Part shown: positions 26,678 through 34,900 of the stretch, piece after piece
How positions within the stretch are numbered: position 1 is the first letter of the stretch
Layout of the letters: each line of letters begins with the position of its first letter
DNA from: Pseudalgibacter ostreae
GTDB taxonomy: Bacteria > Bacteroidota > Bacteroidia > Flavobacteriales > Flavobacteriaceae
DNA length: 64,000 bases
Assembly (NCBI RefSeq): GCF_042427585.1
Contig: NZ_JBHMFC010000006.1
Span: 31,935 to 95,934 of the forward strand
Direction: 5' to 3'
Notes under the pieces: generated by a model
What the model saw: the letters and a program-made list of their open reading frames with translations, nothing else
What the model was told of the DNA's origin: nothing
Databases searched by the model: none
Program-made: the position numbers and the translations under genes

Positions 26678-26733
26678 GGCTGTCTAAAAAGTCAACTAAA
26701 ATTTGATTTATCAAATTGACTTTTTAGACAGCC
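26678..26733. repeat. 56-base near-perfect palindrome in the greA leader
   Basis: An 18-base arm (26678-26695, GGCTGTCTAAAAAGTCAA) is repeated exactly inverted at 26716-26733. The 20 bases between contain a second inverted pair (AATTTGA and TCAAATT). The arms resemble terminal inverted repeats of some insertion sequences (GGCTGTC...), so it may be a MITE-like or REP-like element; it can also act as a terminator or leader structure. Confidence 0.7.
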
Positions 26734-26790
26734 TCATTTTAGTGAAAAAAAACGAAAAAATATTGATATCATATATTAAACGGTAAAGTT

Positions 26791-27264
26791 ATGAGTAAAG
26801 TATCATATTACACCCCCGAAGGGTTGAAAAAATTACGGGAAGAGCTTAAACAATTAAAGGATGTAGAGCGTGGAAAGGCTTCAAGAGCTATTGGGGAAGC
26901 TAGAGATAAAGGCGATTTGAGTGAGAATGCAGAGTATGATGCAGCTAAAGAAGCCCAAGGGATGCTTGAAATGCGTATTTCAAAATTAGAAGATGCTTTG
27001 GCAGGTGCACGTATTATAGACGAGTCCCAATTAGATACGTCTAAAATATTGGTGCTATCTAAAGTGAAAATAAAGAATCAAACGAACGGCATGGAAATGA
27101 ATTACACCTTGGTTGCCGATGGTGAGGCAGACCTTAAGTCTGGAAAGATATCAGTAAATTCACCAATAGGAAGAGGTTTACTTGGTAAATCTGTTGGAGA
27201 TGTTGCAGAAATTCAAGTCCCAAATGGTATAATAAAATTTGATATTATAGAAATATCAAGATAG
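26791..27264 (+). CDS. greA: Transcription elongation factor GreA
   Basis: Rescues backtracked RNA polymerase by stimulating transcript cleavage. The 157-residue product has the N-terminal coiled coil with the acidic tip region (GDLSENAEYDAAKE) and the C-terminal globular FKBP-like domain (SPIGRGLLGKSVGD). Length is normal. It stands as its own unit, with a structured leader upstream and two hairpins downstream (27271-27297 and 27313-27349). Confidence 0.97.
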   Translation: MSKVSYYTPEGLKKLREELKQLKDVERGKASRAIGEARDKGDLSENAEYDAAKEAQGMLEMRISKLEDALAGARIIDESQLDTSKILVLSKVKIKNQTNGMEMNYTLVADGEADLKSGKISVNSPIGRGLLGKSVGDVAEIQVPNGIIKFDIIEISR

Positions 27265-27312
27265 TTTTTTAATAAAAGCGAAATCATTGCTTTTATTAAT
27301 TCTAAAAATATA

Positions 27313-27350
27313 AAAAAGATTCCTGTTCGCCATGATCAGGAATCTTTTTA
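27313..27350 (+). terminator. Terminator between greA and the HIT gene
   Basis: AAAAAGATTCCTG (27313-27325) and CAGGAATCTTTTT (27337-27349) form a perfect 13-bp stem with an 11-base loop and T-rich end. A weaker 9-bp hairpin (27271-27279 with 27289-27297) precedes it. Confidence 0.85.
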
Positions 27351-27380
27351 TATTTACAATAATTGAAACCCTCTAATGTT

Positions 27381-27770
27381 ATGGCATCTATTTTTACAAA
27401 AATAATAAACGGCGAAATTCCTAGTTATAAAATAACAGAAACAGAAGAATTTTTGGCGTTTCTAGACATCAATCCCAATAGCAAAGGGCATACCCTATGC
27501 ATACCTAAAAACGAAGTGGATAAAGTTTTTGATTTAGACGAAGATGCCTATAGTAGGTTAATGGCTTTTTCAAGACGTGTAGGGATTGCTTTAGGAAAAG
27601 CTGTGCCTTGCAAGCGGGTTGGCTTAACGGTTATAGGCTTAGAAGTGCCTCATGTTCATGTGCATTTAATTCCTTTAAATAATATGGATGATGCCCGCTT
27701 TATTAAAAAAGTAACCCTTTCTCATGAGGAGTTTACAGAAATTGCAGCATCTATTAAAAAAGAACTATAA
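27381..27770 (+). CDS. HIT-family nucleotide-binding protein
   Basis: The 129-residue product starts MASIFTKIINGEIPSYK, as HIT hydrolases do; a TTG six codons upstream is in frame but unlikely. The histidine triad HVHVHLIPL is intact. Such proteins hydrolyse adenosine phosphoramidates or dinucleotides. The 3' end overlaps the convergent small zinc-ribbon gene by 17 bases. The ATG lies 31 bases after the greA terminator. Confidence 0.93.
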   Translation: MASIFTKIINGEIPSYKITETEEFLAFLDINPNSKGHTLCIPKNEVDKVFDLDEDAYSRLMAFSRRVGIALGKAVPCKRVGLTVIGLEVPHVHVHLIPLNNMDDARFIKKVTLSHEEFTEIAASIKKEL

Positions 27771-28095
27771 TTAAAGCTGTAATAACTATAAAGGCTAAAG
27801 ACGCTATAACAGCCCACGCATTTTTCTTTAGTTTGTAAGTGGGAGCTTTTGGTGTGGAAGCTTTTTTGTGATAATCGAAAACGCGTTCAATATCTTCGGT
27901 CCAACGTTCAGGATAAATCATGCTATTGCAGGTTCTGCATTCCATTTTATGGCTCAGGTCGCTAGTTATGGATTTGTAAAAGCGAGTCTCTACAAATTTT
28001 TGTAAAAAAGTGACGTGCAGGCCATTATTATTATAGCATTCAGGGCAGTTGTTGTTCAAATTCACTTCTTTTATGGTGATATAGTCTTGCTTCAT
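27754..28095 (-). CDS. Small tail-anchored protein with two CxxC pairs
   Basis: A 113-residue product with Cys pairs CPEC (near residue 18) and CRTC (near residue 54), giving a zinc-ribbon-like unit, and one C-terminal transmembrane helix. I do not recognise the family. It overlaps the sensor kinase gene by four bases and so is probably co-translated with it; an auxiliary role in the same signalling path is only a guess. Confidence 0.7.
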   Translation of the reverse strand: MKQDYITIKEVNLNNNCPECYNNNGLHVTFLQKFVETRFYKSITSDLSHKMECRTCNSMIYPERWTEDIERVFDYHKKASTPKAPTYKLKKNAWAVIASLAFIVITALIIVLF

Positions 28096-29249
28096 GTTAA
28101 AAAAACGCGTTTTAAATTAATTTGAAAAGTCGTGCCTTTTCCTATTTCCGACTCTGATACTTTAATTTTACCATCATGAAAATCTTCAATAATACGTTTG
28201 GTAAGTGATAAACCCAAACCCCAGCCACGTTTTTTTGTTGTGAAACCAGGTTCGAAAATGCTGTGAAATTCTTTTTTCGGAATTCCTTTTCCATTGTCGG
28301 TTATATCTATCATCACATTATCTTCTAATTGTGATATTTTGATACATATCTTGCCTCGACCCTTCATGGCGTCAATCGCATTTTTAACCAAATTTTCTAT
28401 GGTCCAACTATACAGCTGTTTGTTCAAATTTACGGAAATTTCTTCAGATGGTGTAATGATCTCAAATTCCACCAGTTTAGAAGATCGTGTTTTTAAGTAC
28501 TCGTAAGCATAAATAGTCTCTGCTACAATGTCAGAAAGTTCAAGAACAGGAACAGACCCAATCTTACTAAAACGTTCTGTAATGGTTTTTAACCTGTCAA
28601 TATCTTTTTCTATTTCAATGATATATTCTGGATTAACGTTTTCAGTTTTTAGAATTTCGGCCCATCCTATTAACGAAGATAGGGGTGTTCCTATTTGATG
28701 AGCGGTTTCCTTTGCCATACCCGACCAAAGTTTATTTTCATCGGCACTTTTATTGCTTTTATAAAAGAAGAAAAGCACTGCTGCAAATAGAAAAATAATG
28801 AGTAAAAGTGCTAATGGATAGTATTTTAACTTGTTTAATAAATCTGAATTTCCATAGTAAATGGTGCTTACTATATCCGATCCTAGTTTTACTGCAATGG
28901 GTTTGTTCTCTTTTTCAAATCTTGAAATTAATTTTTCAACATATTTTTTATTACTTATTTTGGTGGAGTCTATGTTGTTGTAACTGCCCAAACTGCCATC
29001 TTTATTAATTACCAGCATGGGGGTGCTTTCGTTACTATTTAGAATTTTTAAAGTGAGATCTAAATTAGCGTTTGTTTCAGAGTTTATAAAATCAGTTTGC
29101 GCAAAGGACCAGTTTTCCATTTTGGTGCGTTCTTCATCTTTGAAATGCTGAAAAAGGGTATATGTTTTCCACAGAATAAGGGATACGACCAGAAAGGAAG
29201 CAGATAACATAAACCAGCGCAGGTTGTTTTTGTGTTTTTTGAAAATCAT
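28092..29249 (-). CDS. Membrane sensor histidine kinase
   Basis: A 385-residue kinase with two transmembrane helices (about 11-29 and 144-163) flanking a ~115-residue periplasmic sensor. The phosphoacceptor is H184 in an unusual H-box (AHQIGTPLSSLIGW), followed by N-box ENLVKNAIDAM, G1 DITDNGKGIP and G2 RGWGLGLSL. No response regulator is adjacent, so the partner must be encoded elsewhere. The HQIGTPLSS form, with Gly-Thr in place of the usual Leu-Arg, is common in flavobacterial kinases of this type. It is divergent from the DUF3127 gene. Confidence 0.9.
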   Translation of the reverse strand: MIFKKHKNNLRWFMLSASFLVVSLILWKTYTLFQHFKDEERTKMENWSFAQTDFINSETNANLDLTLKILNSNESTPMLVINKDGSLGSYNNIDSTKISNKKYVEKLISRFEKENKPIAVKLGSDIVSTIYYGNSDLLNKLKYYPLALLLIIFLFAAVLFFFYKSNKSADENKLWSGMAKETAHQIGTPLSSLIGWAEILKTENVNPEYIIEIEKDIDRLKTITERFSKIGSVPVLELSDIVAETIYAYEYLKTRSSKLVEFEIITPSEEISVNLNKQLYSWTIENLVKNAIDAMKGRGKICIKISQLEDNVMIDITDNGKGIPKKEFHSIFEPGFTTKKRGWGLGLSLTKRIIEDFHDGKIKVSESEIGKGTTFQINLKRVFLT

Positions 29250-29322
29250 GGAGGTTATAATAGATTTGTAATATAATGCAAATCTGTTAATATTATTGTT
29301 TAAGATGTTAGTAAAACGATTT

Positions 29323-29351
29323 TTTGTTGCAAATGAGATTTGTTACATTTG
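29323..29351 (+). promoter_or_regulatory. Consensus Bacteroidota promoter for the DUF3127 gene
   Basis: TTTG (29323-29326) and TACATTTG (29344-29351) are separated by exactly 17 bases, matching TTTG-N17-TAnnTTTG. Transcription would start near 29358, about 43 bases before the ATG. This is the best promoter match I found in the window and supports the phylum assignment. Confidence 0.8.
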
Positions 29352-29400
29352 TGCTTTTAAATGCATAAATAAGAGTAATTAATTAGATAGAGATAAGTTA

Positions 29401-29778
29401 ATGGAAGTTCAAGGAAGAGTTAAAATGTTAGGAGAAACCCAAAGTTTTGGAAGTAATGGGTTTAGAAAAAGAGAAATTGTTATAACCACAGATGAACAAT
29501 ATCCACAACATATTATGGTGGAATTTATTCAAGATAAATGTGATTTATTGAATAGCTATAAAGAAGGCCAGCAAGTAAAAATTAATATTAATTTACGTGG
29601 GCGCGAGTGGGTAAATCCACAAGGCGAGACTAAATATTTCAACTCGATTCAAGGATGGCGCATTGAGGCCGTTCAAGGTGAGGCTGGAGGAGAGAACCTG
29701 CCTCCTGTACCACCTATGGACGCTTTTGAGCCAGCGGGAGACTTAAAAGAAGATGATCACGACGATTTGCCTTTTTAA
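29401..29778 (+). CDS. DUF3127 OB-fold-like protein with SSB-type acidic tail
   Basis: A 125-residue protein: an N-terminal beta-rich domain (about 1-95, EVQGRVKMLGETQSFGSNGF to FNSIQGWRIEAV) resembling an OB fold, a proline-rich linker, and the C-terminus KEDDHDDLPF. Bacterial SSB proteins end in an acidic tip such as DDDIPF, which recruits repair and replication proteins; this tail is strikingly similar. DUF3127 proteins are widespread in Bacteroidota, and single-stranded DNA or RNA binding is an inference from fold and tail. Strong own promoter and own terminator (29826-29857) make it a single-gene unit. Confidence 0.85.
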   Translation: MEVQGRVKMLGETQSFGSNGFRKREIVITTDEQYPQHIMVEFIQDKCDLLNSYKEGQQVKININLRGREWVNPQGETKYFNSIQGWRIEAVQGEAGGENLPPVPPMDAFEPAGDLKEDDHDDLPF

Positions 29779-29825
29779 TGGAACCGATTTGTGATTTCCG
29801 CTAAAGCAGAAATACTCATAAAAAG

Positions 29826-29857
29826 ACCTCTATGTTTTTTATAGCATGGAGGTTTTT
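29826..29857 (+). terminator. Terminator after the DUF3127 gene
   Basis: ACCTCTATG (29826-29834) pairs with CATGGAGGT (29845-29853) with one wobble and is followed by a T run. Confidence 0.75.
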
Positions 29858-29871
29858 GCTTTTATTTATTT

Positions 29872-30498
29872 ATGAAATATCTCAGTAAAAACACAGCATT
29901 TCCTAACGTAGAAGAGGCTTCTCCAGAGGGCTTATTGGCTATTGGTGCCAACTTGTCTGCTTCACGTTTAATAGAAGCGTACCGTAAGGGCATCTTTCCT
30001 TGGTTTGGACCTGAAGACCCGATCTTATGGTGGTCGCCAGATCCGCGTTTTGTGTTGTTTCCAGAGCGCTTGAAAGTATCAAAAAGTATGAGGCAAGTGC
30101 TTCGTAATACTGATTATACCATTACGATTAATAAAGCTTTTGAAGCAGTTATAGCCGAATGCTCAAAAATGAAACGGATTGGGCAAGATAGTACTTGGAT
30201 AACCGATAGCATGCAGGAGGCTTATATAGAACTTCATGCCATGGGCTATGCGAAATCTGTAGAGGTTTGGAGAGAAAACAGCTTGGTTGCTGGGCTTTAT
30301 GGCATAGACTTAAATAATGGCGTTTTTTGTGGTGAAAGTATGTTTACTAAAGAAAGCAATGCCAGTAAAGTAGCCTTTATCACGTTCATTCAAAACACCA
30401 ATTACAAACTTATAGATTGTCAAGTTTATACGGATCACTTGAAAAGTTTGGGAGCCGAAGAGATTTCTAGAGCGTTGTTTTTACAGTATCTAGAATAG
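29872..30498 (+). CDS. aat: Leucyl/phenylalanyl-tRNA--protein transferase
   Basis: Adds Leu or Phe to N-terminal Lys/Arg of proteins, marking them for ClpAP/ClpS degradation in the N-end rule pathway. The 208-residue product has the family pattern: GLLAIGANLSASRLIEAYRKG, IFPWFGPEDPILWWSPDPR, VAGLYGIDLNNGVFCGESMF and the terminal TDHLKSLGAEEISR. Length is normal. It starts 15 bases after the DUF3127 terminator. Confidence 0.95.
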   Translation: MKYLSKNTAFPNVEEASPEGLLAIGANLSASRLIEAYRKGIFPWFGPEDPILWWSPDPRFVLFPERLKVSKSMRQVLRNTDYTITINKAFEAVIAECSKMKRIGQDSTWITDSMQEAYIELHAMGYAKSVEVWRENSLVAGLYGIDLNNGVFCGESMFTKESNASKVAFITFIQNTNYKLIDCQVYTDHLKSLGAEEISRALFLQYLE

Positions 30499-30569
30499 GC
30501 ATAGCTTGTTAACAAATGGCTAGGGGTATCGTTTTAAAAAAAATGAGTTTGCAACCGTAATGCGATTTT

Positions 30570-31244
30570 TTAAATTCTTAAAATGGCCGAGGTTAGCAGA
30601 AAAATATAATTTTTTGCTACCGTGTTAAAGGCTTCTAGTCTGTATTCTAAACCTGTTTGTATTTTTAAAACTTCAGATAATTGCCATCCAATTTGAGTTG
30701 TAGTTCTAGAATCTATTTCTGGTTTTGACCCCTGGTTTAAACTCCATAAACCTTCCACTGAATTGAACATATAGGGTTCGCCAATACTTAATCTGCGACC
30801 TTTTAAAGGAAAATCAATTGCAAACCTGTAACGTTGCCTAAAAATGGTTTCAGAGTCCAACATACGTTGTTCGGCTCTAAATCGATGCCTCAAACGTACT
30901 CTAGTAAGCGGTTTGCTATAACGCCATTGCTGCATAAGCCTTAGTTCATTGCTACCTGTATTAAAAAAAACTCTATTTCTGTAATATATACCTAAGCTAG
31001 CTTTTTTGTTGTTGCTTAATGCAAGTGTAGAAAAATGATAGGCATCTAATTGTTGTTGTTTAAATTTAGCTTTAGCGTAAGTGCTTAAAAAATATCGACT
31101 TCGTATTGAAAATGAACTTGTTATTTTTTTTGAAATTTTATGGGTGATACCAAACGTAGACTCCCCTAATGTAGGAAGCGTGTTTTGCGAGAATGTTTGG
31201 CAAGAAATAAAAATAATTAATAAACTGTTTTTAATAAGATGCAT
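30570..31244 (-). CDS. DUF2490 outer-membrane beta-barrel-like protein
   Basis: A 224-residue product with a signal peptide (cleavage after QTFSQ) and alternating amphipathic strands rich in aromatics and Arg/Gln (LMQQWRYSKPLTRVRLRHRF), the DUF2490 pattern, with a final barrel strand ending in ILRI. Probably an outer-membrane barrel of unknown role. It lies downstream of tag on the same strand, 24 bases away. Confidence 0.85.
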   Translation of the reverse strand: MHLIKNSLLIIFISCQTFSQNTLPTLGESTFGITHKISKKITSSFSIRSRYFLSTYAKAKFKQQQLDAYHFSTLALSNNKKASLGIYYRNRVFFNTGSNELRLMQQWRYSKPLTRVRLRHRFRAEQRMLDSETIFRQRYRFAIDFPLKGRRLSIGEPYMFNSVEGLWSLNQGSKPEIDSRTTTQIGWQLSEVLKIQTGLEYRLEAFNTVAKNYIFLLTSAILRI

Positions 31245-31268
31245 AATGGCATGTTGAGGTAATAAAAA

Positions 31269-31838
31269 TTAAACTTCTTCATATCTAAAGCACCCCACTT
31301 CATGGTCATTTATCATGCCCATGGCTTGCATGTAGGCGTACATGACGGTGGAACCTACAAATTTAAACCCACGTTTTTTTAGATCTTTGCTTAAAGCATC
31401 ACTAAGCGGGGTTGTAGCAAGTGCTTTTTTGTAATTCTTAACTTTGTTCTTTATAGGTTTTCCTCCTATAAACTCCCAAATATAAGTACTAAAATCACCA
31501 AATTCTTTTTGGAGGTTTATAAAAGCCTGAGCATTGCTTACGGCAGCGTTTATTTTTAATTTATTGCGAATGATACCTGCGTCTTGTGCTAAAGCATCTG
31601 TTTTATCTTGTTTATAATGGGCAATCTTGTGATAATCAAAATCGTCAAATGCTTTTCTAAAATTCTCACGTTTTCGCAGTATCGTAATCCAACTTAAGCC
31701 TGCTTGAAAAGTTTCTAAAATCAGAAATTCAAAAAGCTTTGCATCGTCGTAAACGGGAACGCCCCATTCTTGGTCGTGATACGCTTGATATAAAGCATCG
31801 TTAGCGCACCAACCGCATCTGTGTTTTGTAACATTCAT
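31269..31838 (-). CDS. tag: DNA-3-methyladenine glycosylase I
   Basis: Excises 3-methyladenine from alkylated DNA. I start it at the ATG 31836-31838 (MNVTKHRCGWC), since E. coli Tag begins with a short leader before RCGW; an upstream in-frame ATG adds 12 unrelated residues. The 189-residue product has the zinc-snap residues C8 and H21 near the N-terminus (YHDQEWGVP) and H and C in the final DHEVGCFRY. The GLSWITILRKRENFRKAFD stretch is diagnostic of the family. Confidence 0.95.
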   Translation of the reverse strand: MNVTKHRCGWCANDALYQAYHDQEWGVPVYDDAKLFEFLILETFQAGLSWITILRKRENFRKAFDDFDYHKIAHYKQDKTDALAQDAGIIRNKLKINAAVSNAQAFINLQKEFGDFSTYIWEFIGGKPIKNKVKNYKKALATTPLSDALSKDLKKRGFKFVGSTVMYAYMQAMGMINDHEVGCFRYEEV

Positions 31839-31941
31839 AAGGTTCTTGTAAGGCTGAAGGTAAAAGTATGACAAATATCATCTTAATTAAAGTAAGTTGG
31901 GTCTAAATTTGTAACTCCTTATTTTATAAAACATAGAGACT

Positions 31942-32559
31942 ATGAATGCGATTATAAAAGACAGTTTACAGAAAAGCATGTCGTATCAGGCATATAGAGA
32001 GTTGGTTGCGGGTTTAGTGGAAATAAACAGTACTACAGGGATTGAAAAAACTGAAGACTTGGCTAACTATACAAAGCTGAATGAAAAGCGGATGAAACGT
32101 TGGGATAAAACCTTAAAGGTGCCTGAGGCCTCTAAAGTTAAAATATCCGAATTTAAACAACAGGTCACCTGGCTAGTTATTACAGAAAGCTGGTGTGGAG
32201 ATGCCGCACATATTATGCCTGTCATTAATAAAGTGGCAGAGTTAAATAACCTTATAGATTTGAAAGTTGTACTTCGTGATGAAAATCCCGAATTGATGGA
32301 TGCTTTTTTAACTAATGGTAATAAAGCAATCCCGAAATTAATCATGATTGATAATGAAACGCAAGAGGTTTTAGGCAGTTTTGGTCCGAGACCAAGAGAA
32401 GCTGCTAATTATGTGAAACGATTTATAGCTAAGCATGGTGCACTTACACCTGAGTTTAAAGAGGATCTGCAACATTGGTACAATAAAGATAAAGGGCAAA
32501 ATATAATAGAAGATATTACACAGTTATTATGTCAATTACAACCTAATGTTTGCCAATAA
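31942..32559 (+). CDS. Thioredoxin-fold protein with single active-site cysteine
   Basis: A 205-residue cytoplasmic protein with a thioredoxin-like domain from about residue 60. The active-site position reads WCGDA (W84-A88), so the second cysteine of WCxxC is missing; the cis-proline loop (KAIPKLIMID) is present. One-cysteine members occur in flavobacteria and may act in thiol exchange or as non-redox proteins. The gene overlaps the convergent tonB-like gene by 17 bases. Confidence 0.82.
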   Translation: MNAIIKDSLQKSMSYQAYRELVAGLVEINSTTGIEKTEDLANYTKLNEKRMKRWDKTLKVPEASKVKISEFKQQVTWLVITESWCGDAAHIMPVINKVAELNNLIDLKVVLRDENPELMDAFLTNGNKAIPKLIMIDNETQEVLGSFGPRPREAANYVKRFIAKHGALTPEFKEDLQHWYNKDKGQNIIEDITQLLCQLQPNVCQ

Positions 32560-33277
32560 AATAGAAGGTAATAGAGCCTAACTGTGATTTTTTAGAGGCG
32601 TCTTCGCTAAATTGAGCTTCCTTAGCGTACTCTATAGCGTGGTGGATAAGGCATTCGTTTGATGACGTTGAAGAGGTGTTCACGTAAGCTTTGGTAACAT
32701 TGCCTGTGGCGTTTACATTAATGTTAACAACAATTTTGCCTCCTTCTTCGCATAAATAAATAGGTGTAGGCAAATAGCGATGTGTTCTGCCCACTAGGGA
32801 ATAGTGCATGGTGCTTTTTTTGTTTACACGTTCTGCTGTTTGTTGTTTAAGCAATGCGTTTACTTTACTAAACGAAGCTAAGGCCTCTTCATTAATAGCG
32901 GGCGCGGTAGCGGGTCTGTTTCCAAAGCTCTCGGCGTTATCGGTCTTACCATCATTGTCGCTGTCTTTTGGTTCTGTTTTGGTAGGTTCGAAGTCTTCAG
33001 GTGGTGCTATAGGTTTATACGCTTGAGCGTAATGTTCCGAATTTTGTGTTTCATTAAAAGCTTGATTGGTCTCTGCTTTGGCGCCATCTAGTTTTTCTAA
33101 AGCCTCTAATATTTTAAGCTCTTCTTCGCTAGGTTTTTCTTCAGGTTCCATGACGTAGTAGCTCTCTGAAGTAATATCATTCATTCTTTTTAAACCTATA
33201 TTGAAAATAAATAATAATACGGTTCCAGAAAGAAAAAAAGTAATAAGTAGGGCTTTATGTGGGTCTGATAGGTGCAA
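32543..33277 (-). CDS. TonB-like energy transducer
   Basis: A 244-residue protein with one N-terminal membrane helix (about 8-28), a long charged linker rich in Glu/Lys/Pro (about 40-150) and a C-terminal TonB-type domain (LPTPIYLCEEGGKIVVNINV to ITFYFIGKH). It couples inner-membrane proton motive force to outer-membrane receptors. No ExbB/ExbD genes lie here. It is 43 bases downstream of truB on the same strand. Confidence 0.8.
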   Translation of the reverse strand: MHLSDPHKALLITFFLSGTVLLFIFNIGLKRMNDITSESYYVMEPEEKPSEEELKILEALEKLDGAKAETNQAFNETQNSEHYAQAYKPIAPPEDFEPTKTEPKDSDNDGKTDNAESFGNRPATAPAINEEALASFSKVNALLKQQTAERVNKKSTMHYSLVGRTHRYLPTPIYLCEEGGKIVVNINVNATGNVTKAYVNTSSTSSNECLIHHAIEYAKEAQFSEDASKKSQLGSITFYFIGKH

Positions 33278-33320
33278 TAGATTGGTGTTCGTGTATTTTA
33301 GATATTAAATATACGTAAAA

Positions 33321-34019
33321 TTACGAAACTTGGTTTTTTAAATGATTTATAAACTGCTCGACAGTTAAAGCCTTTTCAACTTGGAAATCCCCGATTTTTG
33401 TTCTGCGCAAAGCAGATAAATGAGCCCCAGATTGAAGGGCCCTTCCAAAGTCGTAGGCCAGTGAGCGTATGTAGGTTCCTTTGCTGCATACCACTCTAAA
33501 GTGAATACTTAGGCCATCAATGGCTGTAATTTCAAATTCAGAAATATTTACCGCTCTTGGCTTAACTGCTACGGTTTCTCCTGCTCTAGCAAACTCATAT
33601 AAACGTTTGCCCTCTTTTTTTATAGCAGAAAATACAGGTGGGAGCTGTTGGATATCACCAGTAAATTGCGCAGTGGTTTTATGTATTAAATCATCAGTAA
33701 TATGCTCGGTTGAAAACGTTTCATCTATTTCCGTTTCCAAATCAAAAGAAGGTGTTGTGCTCCCTAAAACAAATGTACCCGTATATTCTTTAATTTGAGC
33801 TTGAAAGGTGTCTATTTGTTTAGTCATCTTACCCGTGCAAAGAATCAGTAAGCCTGTTGCTAATGGGTCTAACGTGCCTGCATGACCTACTTTTATTTTT
33901 TTTATGTTGAATGCCTGCCGTATTTCCCAACGCAGCTTGTTAACAACCTGAAAAGAGGTCCAATGTAGGGGTTTATCAATTAATAATACTTGGCCAGTTT
34001 GATAGTCTTCTGAAGTCAT
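33321..34019 (-). CDS. truB: tRNA pseudouridine-55 synthase
   Basis: Makes pseudouridine at position 55 in the T-loop of tRNAs. The 232-residue product has the catalytic D51 in GHAGTLDPLATG and the conserved KxxG/YIRSLAYDFG region. It lacks the C-terminal PUA domain of E. coli TruB, which is usual in Bacteroidota. Its ATG overlaps the uppP stop (TAATG arrangement), so translation is coupled. Confidence 0.95.
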   Translation of the reverse strand: MTSEDYQTGQVLLIDKPLHWTSFQVVNKLRWEIRQAFNIKKIKVGHAGTLDPLATGLLILCTGKMTKQIDTFQAQIKEYTGTFVLGSTTPSFDLETEIDETFSTEHITDDLIHKTTAQFTGDIQQLPPVFSAIKKEGKRLYEFARAGETVAVKPRAVNISEFEITAIDGLSIHFRVVCSKGTYIRSLAYDFGRALQSGAHLSALRRTKIGDFQVEKALTVEQFINHLKNQVS

Positions 34020-34804
34020 TAGATTACGGTTAATTTTTGGACAAAAAAATGAATGAGTAAAATTAAAGCACCAGCAATAATTCTATAATACCCAAAAATC
34101 TTAAACCCGTGTTTGCTTAAATAATTAATAAAAGACTTAATAGCAATTAAAGCCACAATAAAACCAACTACATTTCCAATAATCAAAAGATTTACTTGGT
34201 CGTGGGTCAGTTCAAATCCAGCTTTATAATAATCATAGCTTTTTTTTACTGTAGCGCCCAACATGGTAGGGATTGCTAGAAAAAACGAAAATTCGGCAGC
34301 GACTTTTCTGGATAGTTTTTGAGACATTCCCCCCACAATACTCGCACCACTTCTGGAAACGCCAGGAATCATCGCTAAACATTGAAAAAAACCGATTTTT
34401 AAAGCCGTTAGATAAGAGATTTCAGTACCTTCTCCATCACCAAACCAGTCATCAACTTTCAATAATATAAAACCACCAATAATTAAAGAAATGGCAACGG
34501 TTATAGGGCTTTCCAGTAGGCCATCAATAGCATCGTTAAATAGCAAGCCTAAAATAACGGCAGGAATAAAGGCCACCAATAGCTTGAAATAAAAATCAAC
34601 ACTTTGAAAAAAACGTTTAAAATAAAGAACGATTACAGACATAATGGTTCCTAATTGAATAACTATAGTGAAGAGTTTTGTGAAATCATCTTGTGCTATA
34701 CCATAAAACGAAGAGGCGACAATCATGTGTCCTGTAGACGATACAGGTAAAAACTCTGTAATACCCTCAATGACTGCCAAAACGATTGCTTGTAGTGTAT
34801 CCAT
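34019..34804 (-). CDS. uppP: Undecaprenyl-diphosphatase
   Basis: Regenerates the lipid carrier undecaprenyl phosphate used in peptidoglycan and O-antigen synthesis; overexpression gives bacitracin resistance. The 261-residue membrane protein carries both signatures: EGITEFLPVSSTGHM (near residue 14) and GVSRSGAS (near residue 147). It is coupled with truB. In many Bacteroidota, uppP follows DUF3098 and ftsX directly; here a glycerate kinase on the opposite strand separates them. Confidence 0.96.
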   Translation of the reverse strand: MDTLQAIVLAVIEGITEFLPVSSTGHMIVASSFYGIAQDDFTKLFTIVIQLGTIMSVIVLYFKRFFQSVDFYFKLLVAFIPAVILGLLFNDAIDGLLESPITVAISLIIGGFILLKVDDWFGDGEGTEISYLTALKIGFFQCLAMIPGVSRSGASIVGGMSQKLSRKVAAEFSFFLAIPTMLGATVKKSYDYYKAGFELTHDQVNLLIIGNVVGFIVALIAIKSFINYLSKHGFKIFGYYRIIAGALILLIHFFVQKLTVI

Positions 34805-34900
34805 GGCGCAAAAATATCAAAATATTACATAATTTAGCTGATATCACAAAAATTAAAAAATCTTATTTTAGAGCTTATTTTAAAGTGTTTCTTTATCCAT

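Noticed and set aside
26678..26733. Complete insertion sequence at the palindrome
   Set aside because: Only 56 bases with no transposase gene between the arms.
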